Shown here: piece after piece, positions 57,431-64,000 of the stretch
Numbering within the stretch: position 1 is the first letter of the stretch
Layout: every line of letters begins with the position of its first letter
Assembly (NCBI GenBank): GCA_001829415.1
Contig: MIBE01000053.1
Coordinates: 28,812-92,811, forward strand
Source: Spirochaetes bacterium GWF1_51_8
GTDB taxonomy: Bacteria > Spirochaetota > Brevinematia > Brevinematales > GWF1-51-8
Reading direction: 5' to 3'
DNA: 64,000 nt
Translations under genes and position numbers: made by a program
Notes under the pieces: generated by a model
Told to the model about the DNA's origin: nothing
Seen by the model: only the letters and a program-made list of their open reading frames with translations
Database searches by the model: none

Positions 57431-59602
57431 TTACGGGTTGACTGTCGAGCTCATATAAATATAAGCGGTTCCCGCCGGGACGATTATATTCGTCGCGGCA
57501 CCGGGGAAGACAACCGAACTCAAACCGGGAACCTCGCCTGAAGCGGCGGTTCCGTTACACATCACGTACCACGTTCCGGCTTTAGTGATCGAGTAGGTTT
57601 GCGCGGACGAATAAAAGTTTACGAGAACGATGAAGTCGCGCGCGCCGGAAACACTGTAATACCTGTATCCGATTGAGCCGTTCGCCCATGACGAGACTAC
57701 CCAGTCGAATCCAGTGGGATTTGTCGCGTTTTGATTGAGCACCGGATTATTCTTGCGGAGCTTGATCAGCTCGGATGCGAAATCGACCAGATCGGCGTTC
57801 GTAACCGCGAGATCCCAGATCATCTTATTATTCGCTTCGTCGGTATTGTTCGCGATATAGTTTCCGTAGTGCAGTCGCATAAACTCGTCACCCATCCAGA
57901 ACATCGGTGTCCCCATCGCTGTCATCATATGCGCATAAGCGAGCTTGATTTTTACTTTTGTAGAAGACCAGCGTCCCGCGAGAGTACCCTCGTCGTGCGA
58001 ACTGGTGTAGTTGATGATATGTGTACCCTTCTTCCAGCCTCCATTATTGCAATGGTATGAAAGGTCTCCAAGATATCCGGGAGCCGAATTGAAGAGAGCC
58101 TCCCAGACACCGTTGCGGAAGCCGTTGCCCCATGACGCGACATAATCGCCGTAGCTCAAGTTAAACGCCTGAATCGAGGAATTATGCGAACCGCTGAATT
58201 CTTCGAAAATATAATACCTATCGCCGTACCCATTGTCAACAAGAGCTTTCACGACCGCAAGTGTTGCGTCGATATCCATATTTTCGGTCGAATCAAGACG
58301 GAAGCCGTCGACATGAAACACATCCATGAAATATTTCATGTTATCGTACATGAGCTTTTTCACTAACGGCCGCCATGTGGCCAGTTTATTTCCCCATGCG
58401 GTCGAGTCGTTATTCGGGTCACCGTCGTTATTGTAATCGAAGTAATAGACATCATCGACTGTCCAAAGATGATTATCGCTGCTTGCGGTGTGATTATAGA
58501 CCACATCGAGGATCACCGCGATTCCGGCGTTATGAAGCTCGTCGACAAGTTGTTTAAATTCGGTGACCTGTGCCCCGGTGTTTGCCGATGCGTATCCCGA
58601 TTCGGGAGCGAAATAGAGAGAGTTATTGTAGCCCCAGCTATACCCGGCATCGGGGAATTCCGAGATCGGCATCAATTCCACCGCATTGATCCCGAGATTG
58701 GTCAGGTAGGTAAGTTTTTCGAGGATACCCAGATACTTACCCTTGTTACCCGCCGTCACTCCGCTCGATGCGTCGGAAGTGAAGTCCTTGACATGCATCT
58801 CATAAATCACAAGTTCGGTGCGGGTGGGGCGGACATACCCGGAATCCGTCCATGCATAGTTTGTAGCGATGATCAGGCTGTTCCCCGATGAGTACATGTT
58901 TGCTTTCGCGTAGGGGTCGCATGTCCATGTGCTTGCACCGAGGATGAATTTGTACTGTTTCCCGTTAGGACTGGCGATATTAGTCTTCAGCCACCAGTAC
59001 TTACCATCGGGGGTGAGATACATGTTCTTCGCACCGTCCCCCCAATCAGGAACAGTAAAATCACCGGCTACCTTGGCGGAAGTAAAATTCGGGGCGAATA
59101 TAGAGAAATAGACCGTCGTGCCGTCGGTGTCGATATTCGCGCCGAGCATGTTGGTCACTTTAGCCATACTATCGGGATTGGAAAGCTTTGTCACCAAAGA
59201 TGAGTCCCAGAGCTGGCGGTTATAAGAGATGGCGAATTTCTCAATCGCCGCCGTGCCGACCGGAAGCGTTCTATCGGCGGGAAAGCCGTAGAGAGCCTTT
59301 TCGTAGCTCGTGCCGCTCCTGAACTGGAGACCGTATGTGGAACTCTGCGCGGCGATCGTCTTAAAGATCAAAAACGTATACCCCCCGATATTGGTCGTTC
59401 CGGAATTAGTGACCTGCGATCCGGCGGCTCCCGTTTTCCAGAACCACATATTCGGCGACGCCATATTATAACCGTTCAAAAAATAGATTGTGACCGGGAC
59501 AGTCGGGATGGCGTTCGTGGTGCCCGGATCGACAGGTACGGGCCCGCCGCACGCAGATAGCACGACGGAAAATATGATTCCGAGAATCGACAATTGCTTC
59601 AT
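57431..59602 (-). CDS. GH13 alpha-glucan hydrolase lipoprotein (pullulanase/amylase type) with N-terminal CBM48-like domain
   Basis: Lipobox VVLSAC; VILDVVYNHTA; GFRLDSTENMDI; YYIFEEFSG; NYTSSHDEGTL. Confidence 0.92.
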   Translation of the reverse strand: MKQLSILGIIFSVVLSACGGPVPVDPGTTNAIPTVPVTIYFLNGYNMASPNMWFWKTGAAGSQVTNSGTTNIGGYTFLIFKTIAAQSSTYGLQFRSGTSYEKALYGFPADRTLPVGTAAIEKFAISYNRQLWDSSLVTKLSNPDSMAKVTNMLGANIDTDGTTVYFSIFAPNFTSAKVAGDFTVPDWGDGAKNMYLTPDGKYWWLKTNIASPNGKQYKFILGASTWTCDPYAKANMYSSGNSLIIATNYAWTDSGYVRPTRTELVIYEMHVKDFTSDASSGVTAGNKGKYLGILEKLTYLTNLGINAVELMPISEFPDAGYSWGYNNSLYFAPESGYASANTGAQVTEFKQLVDELHNAGIAVILDVVYNHTASSDNHLWTVDDVYYFDYNNDGDPNNDSTAWGNKLATWRPLVKKLMYDNMKYFMDVFHVDGFRLDSTENMDIDATLAVVKALVDNGYGDRYYIFEEFSGSHNSSIQAFNLSYGDYVASWGNGFRNGVWEALFNSAPGYLGDLSYHCNNGGWKKGTHIINYTSSHDEGTLAGRWSSTKVKIKLAYAHMMTAMGTPMFWMGDEFMRLHYGNYIANNTDEANNKMIWDLAVTNADLVDFASELIKLRKNNPVLNQNATNPTGFDWVVSSWANGSIGYRYYSVSGARDFIVLVNFYSSAQTYSITKAGTWYVMCNGTAASGEVPGLSSVVFPGAATNIIVPAGTAYIYMSSTVNP

Positions 59603-59750
59603 AAAAAAACCTCCGGAAAAATTTTGAGGAAGAGCGGATAAGATGAGATACAACCCTATATATACTATAACTCAAAAATCCGAAAAGTCAAGGTGAAAAA
59701 CGGACTAATTCCGCTTCTAAGAAGTATTTACTGCGGGATTCGAAAAGTAT

Positions 59751-59870
59751 TCATGTAGATATTTCCAATTCCTGACGAGTGATAGGTTCCATCAGTTTAA
59801 TGCGGGGTTGTCCGGCCTGTTTCAAGCAGACACGGAAAACTCCAGCGAGGGGTTTATGTCCCGGAAGCAT
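59751..59870 (-). pseudogene. Short ORF/remnant resembling the C-terminal region of nicotinate phosphoribosyltransferase
   Basis: MLPGHKPLAGVFRVCLKQAGQPRIKLMEPITRQELEIST*; resembles the LGGVYKLV...GQPRxKLxE motif. Confidence 0.3.
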
Positions 59871-59898
59871 GCGGCAGGATGCGGCCTCACTCGCCGTC

Positions 59899-60621
59899 TC
59901 AGACGGCAAGAGACTGGCGGCCCAATTCCGCTGGCACGGCGCGTGTCATCCGGCAGTAATGAACGATGTCTTCCATACTGATATACGGCTTCGGGGCGAA
60001 AAACTCGAACAAGCCGTTCACATGATAATAGTCCTGCTGGGTGTCCACTGTCACACGGGCGTTCGGCTCGTAGTAAATTCCGGTCGATACCGGTTCGAGC
60101 ACCTTAAAGAACTGACGGTTCTTGTACAGATAGGGCGTGACATGTTCGAGATCGTAGATCTGCGAGGCCGAACGGTATGCCATAGCGAGCGAGTCTGCGG
60201 AAATCACCTCGACCCCCGTCCCGAGCGGTATCCCGAGGTAATGGGTCAGGTCGGCCTCCGCGTCGAGGTGCATTTCCACGGCCTTGTCGAGGAAATCGGG
60301 GTCTGTTAACGGGTTATCGCCGGTAACACGGACGACAAAGTCCGAATCGTACTTTTTCGCCGCCTTATGAAAACGGTCGAGGACATTATCCTTGCTTCCC
60401 GCGAAGTATTTGACGAAATCGTAATCGGCGAGGATGCTCCTGAGCGGGGAAAGCGATTCTTCGGTCGTCGCGATAATGATGTGCCGGATGTATTCCGAAA
60501 GTGTCAGCCGTTCGATGATATGCGCCACTAACGGTTTCCCGAGGATCGGCAGAGCGGCCTTTCCGGGAAGCCTCGACGAATCCATGCGTACCTGTAGTAC
60601 CGCGTCTATGGCGTATTTCAT
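59899..60621 (-). CDS. SpsF/NeuA-like cytidylyltransferase
   Basis: AVLQVRMDSSRLPGKAALPILGKPLVAHIIERL...FAGSKDNVLDRFHKAAKKYDSDFVVRVTGDNPLTDP. Confidence 0.9.
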   Translation of the reverse strand: MKYAIDAVLQVRMDSSRLPGKAALPILGKPLVAHIIERLTLSEYIRHIIIATTEESLSPLRSILADYDFVKYFAGSKDNVLDRFHKAAKKYDSDFVVRVTGDNPLTDPDFLDKAVEMHLDAEADLTHYLGIPLGTGVEVISADSLAMAYRSASQIYDLEHVTPYLYKNRQFFKVLEPVSTGIYYEPNARVTVDTQQDYYHVNGLFEFFAPKPYISMEDIVHYCRMTRAVPAELGRQSLAV

Positions 60622-60634
60622 AAATCCTCCTTGC

Positions 60635-61597
60635 CTAATCCAGGTCTCTGTTCACTGTGCGGAACACCGTCATATCGTCCACCGCGACCTGCTTATTCGA
60701 GGCCGTGTTCGCGCGGACTTCGCGGATCGCCTTCATCAGTTGACCGATCTTGCCGAAACGGAAAGTAAAAATCCATTTGAGGATGATAAAAAAGATCGTC
60801 CTGCCTCTTCCGCGTGTGATACTTTTATCTGAGAACTGGGAATAGTTGAAACGGATATAGTCCGCGTCGTTCGAATCGAATTGGATATCGGGCTTGGGCG
60901 CGCCGAGGAGCCGCACCTTGAAATCCGTCACCTGCAGGATCAGATAGCTCTGCCGCCAGATCGAGAGGCCCAATTCCGCGAGACAGAAACGGGGATCGCG
61001 GTAGTCCGAAAGTTCCATTGCTGTGGAGAGGAACATGTCGCGGTTAATGATGAAGCACGGGTATTTCGGGTAGAACGACGAAAGCGCAGTGCCCTTTTTA
61101 TCGATAGAGATTGTGTCGAGGAAACCGTTCTTCAGCGACGCCTTCACTATATTCGGTACCGGTTCCTCGTACTGGTTGAGTATCTCCGGTATCAGAAGAC
61201 CCGTACTGTTCTGCGAGAAGTAGGTTTGAAGGATTTCCATATCGATCGATTTGATTTTGAAGTCTTCGTCGATCATTAGGACGAAACGGGAAAGACTCTC
61301 GCGTATTCCGAGGGTGATGACTTGAGAAAGGTCGAGTTTTTCCTTAGGTAGGAGAATCCTGAGCGCGGGAAAGCTCGCGAGAAGCCTGTCGTACTTATAG
61401 CCCTCTTTATCGACATTGATCAGCAGGACTTCCGTTTTGAAAACCGTCTGGGTGGTAAAGTTATAGATGGAATTGATCGTATCGACCGGATCGGACAGCT
61501 TATTGATCACGAGGCACACCGTCAGGTCGATAGCGAGCTTCTTACCGTCTTTCCGCGTGGTAAAGTTTGATAATTCCGTGTAGTCGGGAAGTACCAT
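60635..61597 (-). CDS. GT2-like glycosyltransferase-fold protein
   Basis: LTVCLVINKLSDPVDTINSIYNFTTQTVFKTEVLLINVD...SLSRFVLMIDEDFKI; adjacent to the cytidylyltransferase. Confidence 0.6.
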   Translation of the reverse strand: MVLPDYTELSNFTTRKDGKKLAIDLTVCLVINKLSDPVDTINSIYNFTTQTVFKTEVLLINVDKEGYKYDRLLASFPALRILLPKEKLDLSQVITLGIRESLSRFVLMIDEDFKIKSIDMEILQTYFSQNSTGLLIPEILNQYEEPVPNIVKASLKNGFLDTISIDKKGTALSSFYPKYPCFIINRDMFLSTAMELSDYRDPRFCLAELGLSIWRQSYLILQVTDFKVRLLGAPKPDIQFDSNDADYIRFNYSQFSDKSITRGRGRTIFFIILKWIFTFRFGKIGQLMKAIREVRANTASNKQVAVDDMTVFRTVNRDLD

Positions 61598-61672
61598 GCA
61601 AGTCTCCCTTTTCTTTCTCTTTATTCCTATCGGAATAAACAGAAAAATGACGAGACCGGCGGGCGGGAAAAG

Positions 61673-62308
61673 TTATTCTTTTTTTTCTTCCGTTTTTTCG
61701 GCAGACTTATCGCCGTCTTTCTTTCCGCTGATCAGTTTCGCGATATTGCTCCGGTGCATGACAATGATGAGGAGCGCCGCCGCGATTGTAACTACCATGA
61801 CGACAGTCCGGTGCGGTTCAAGGATGACGATAGTGATGGGTAGCGCGATTGCCGCGACTATCGAGCCGATTGCGACCACCTTCGTGATGAGATAAAGCAG
61901 GAGGAACACGCCAATCGCGATCGCGCATGGTATCGGGGCGATTACGAGGAATACCCCGGCCGCCGTGGCGACACCCTTACCCCCCTTGAACTTGACATAA
62001 ACCGGGAAGAGATGCCCGAGGATCGACGCCATCCCCACGATCATCATGCTGAGATCGAGGTCGGCGGCCACAGTTCCGATCAGGCGGACTATCAGCACCG
62101 GGATCGCACCCTTGAGACAGTCGAGGATGAAGATCGGGACGAATCCGCCCCAAAATCCGAACTGACGTCCGACATTGGTCGCGCCGATATTCCCGGAGCC
62201 GACCTTGCGGATATCCACGCCGCGCATCTTCGAGTAGATAAGGCCGAACGGGATCGAGCCGAAAAGGTATGCCGCTGCTGTGACGGCGATCAGGATTTCT
62301 ATGGACAT
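61673..62308 (-). CDS. plsY: Glycerol-3-phosphate acyltransferase PlsY
   Basis: AYLFGSIPFGLIYSKMRGVDIRKVGSGNIGATNVGRQFG...ILGHLFPVYVKFKGGKGVATAAG. Confidence 0.97.
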   Translation of the reverse strand: MSIEILIAVTAAAYLFGSIPFGLIYSKMRGVDIRKVGSGNIGATNVGRQFGFWGGFVPIFILDCLKGAIPVLIVRLIGTVAADLDLSMMIVGMASILGHLFPVYVKFKGGKGVATAAGVFLVIAPIPCAIAIGVFLLLYLITKVVAIGSIVAAIALPITIVILEPHRTVVMVVTIAAALLIIVMHRSNIAKLISGKKDGDKSAEKTEEKKE

Positions 62309-62311
62309 AGG

Positions 62312-64000
62312 TTATTCCTCCGATTGAATAATTGCTTCGGCTCGTCTGGCTACTTCGTAGATTGCATCGAGCTTTTCAGTAACCTCGGGGTCGATTTCTT
62401 CAGGTTTGGCATATTGAAGTAGTAAATAATATTTTGATTTATTCATAATTGACGAACTTTGATTAGTTTGTAACAGGTAGGTCTCGAAAATTTTATCTAA
62501 GAAATCATCTGTCATTTTTGTATCATTCCACCAAGAATCTGTAGGATTTTCCAATGCAACTGGTGGTATTCTTTTATTGATGATTTCGTTCAAGAGAGGT
62601 ATGTTTTGTTGGAAGAACAAACCTGAAAAATTTAAATTTTCTAGATACCTAGTTAAAGTATAAGGAATGGGAATATAGTTTTCAATTTCCCGTCTGTTCC
62701 ACGACAATGTAATAAAATCAGAAATATCTGTCGGGGGTAATTGTTTTGTTTTATCAGTAAGTAAAACTCCTAACAAATCATTTTGTGCATTTTTCATCGC
62801 TGAAAAATGCTTTAGTGCTTCATTAATCTGATCATTGTGTAAAAAATACACAAAAGGTTTATTTAAATAGGGTAGTGACTCAGTTTTTTTCAATTTTGCA
62901 AATTCACGTAAAATTTTCAGATCAGTATCACCTTCCAAATAAAGAATCCATCTATTTTGATTTGCTAGAAAATATTGCTCCATTCCATACTTTGATAAAG
63001 ATGAAATCAAATGTTTTTTATTTCCTTCGTTTAGTAACAGCTGTTTATTAATTAAAAAAGTATAAATCAAATCATTTGAAAACGCTTCATTAATAATTAC
63101 CTCAGAATGAGATGCAATAATTATTTGAAAGTTTGATTTTTTTATTTCATGGGTTAATCTATTATAGATTTCTCTTTGTCTTAAGACTTCCAAATGTGCA
63201 TCGGGTTCATCTATTAGAAGAATAGTACTGTCGTGTGTGTAAATATAAGAGAAAATCAATAAAACTTGAAGAAGTCCACGACCAGAGTTTAAAATATTTA
63301 GTTCTTTTTTATTTTCTTTATATGTTAAATCAATTTGTCCGTTAATAGAATTATATGTAGGTGCTTGTAATTCAATTAAAAATAAATCTTCCATCAATTC
63401 TTTTAACTTTTGCCATTTATCATTTTTATGTGTATCAGAATCGCTGTATAAATTCCAGCATAGGTTTCTTAGTACTTGCGCGGTCTGTCCCTCCCCAATT
63501 CTTGCATTTATAGATCCCATTTCAAGTTTATCTTCGGTGGAGGAAAGACCCGACATGGGGGGTAAATACCCGACTTTTTCATTTATGATAGATAAATGTT
63601 GATAAAGCTTTTTTCCAGTAAGAGTATCATCATCACTTAAAATTCGGCAATAAATTGATTCCTGATTACCATAGATAAATTCAAATCCAATAGTCCATTT
63701 TTGATTATTTGTTTCTCCATCAGCAATAATTTCAATATTTATATTCTCAGTTTTTCCTTTATCAATTCCTTTTCTAACATTATATGATTTCCAAAGCTGT
63801 ATCGCATGGCTGTTAGGAATTGCTAAGATATTTTTCCTGTTTATGGTTAATCCGGTTGTTCTTTTTGAATTTGGTTTTGTAGCCAAGTGACTCTTCCATG
63901 AATTAAGTCCCAGTTCCCATAAATAAATCGCCTGTAACGCCGTGGTTTTGCCGTAATTATTCGGACCGACGAAAACAACGACAGAATCAAGGTCGAACTC
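62312..64000 (-). CDS. AAA ATPase with TOPRIM-like C-terminus (OLD/AAA_15-type), 5' truncated by window edge
   Basis: Minus frame from 64000 reads EFDLDSVVVFVGPNNYGKTTALQAIYLWELG (Walker A); LNSGRGLLQVLLIFSYIYTHDSTILLIDEPDAHLE; IIIASHSEVIINE; TOPRIM-like ILYLEGDTDLKIL and RREIENYI. Confidence 0.85.
   Translation of the reverse strand, partial: EFDLDSVVVFVGPNNYGKTTALQAIYLWELGLNSWKSHLATKPNSKRTTGLTINRKNILAIPNSHAIQLWKSYNVRKGIDKGKTENINIEIIADGETNNQKWTIGFEFIYGNQESIYCRILSDDDTLTGKKLYQHLSIINEKVGYLPPMSGLSSTEDKLEMGSINARIGEGQTAQVLRNLCWNLYSDSDTHKNDKWQKLKELMEDLFLIELQAPTYNSINGQIDLTYKENKKELNILNSGRGLLQVLLIFSYIYTHDSTILLIDEPDAHLEVLRQREIYNRLTHEIKKSNFQIIIASHSEVIINEAFSNDLIYTFLINKQLLLNEGNKKHLISSLSKYGMEQYFLANQNRWILYLEGDTDLKILREFAKLKKTESLPYLNKPFVYFLHNDQINEALKHFSAMKNAQNDLLGVLLTDKTKQLPPTDISDFITLSWNRREIENYIPIPYTLTRYLENLNFSGLFFQQNIPLLNEIINKRIPPVALENPTDSWWNDTKMTDDFLDKIFETYLLQTNQSSSIMNKSKYYLLLQYAKPEEIDPEVTEKLDAIYEVARRAEAIIQSEE

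Overview
The window reads as an ordinary chromosomal segment of a spirochaete-like bacterium. This is inferred from two FlaB-type flagellins starting MIINHN and an A/V-type ATPase operon; no 16S rRNA gene is present. Housekeeping loci: topA (3' part), aroK, rsgA, ileS-lspA, recG, trmJ-like, the V-ATPase operon, pyk, yajC-secD-secF, leuC, plsY, and tRNA-Gly(TCC), tRNA-Lys(TTT) and tRNA-Asn(GTT). The most interesting segment is about 22.0-30.2 kb. It is a probable single operon behind a perfect-consensus sigma70 promoter whose 17-bp spacer contains a perfect LacI/CcpA-type palindrome (TGGAAACGTTTCCA). It encodes an FlgD-Ig-tailed exported protein, a UPF0164/PorV-like protein, two outer-membrane barrel candidates, two tandem lipoproteins with glycogen-binding (AMPK/CBM48-like) folds and a solute-binding lipoprotein, but no permease. 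I propose it as a spirochaetal alpha-glucan capture system. Other points of interest: an HI0074/HEPN-like protein (Rx6H motif) and a UspA-like protein inside the V-ATPase operon; an attenuator-like leader and degenerate 37-40 bp tandem repeats upstream of rsgA; a tRNA-Gly with C at position 55; an OLD/TOPRIM-type ATPase at the right edge with an AT-rich core; AT-rich accessory genes (orphan HicB, exported ankyrin protein, TM-TPR protein); and small gene remnants. No searches were run. All family names come from motif recognition by eye.
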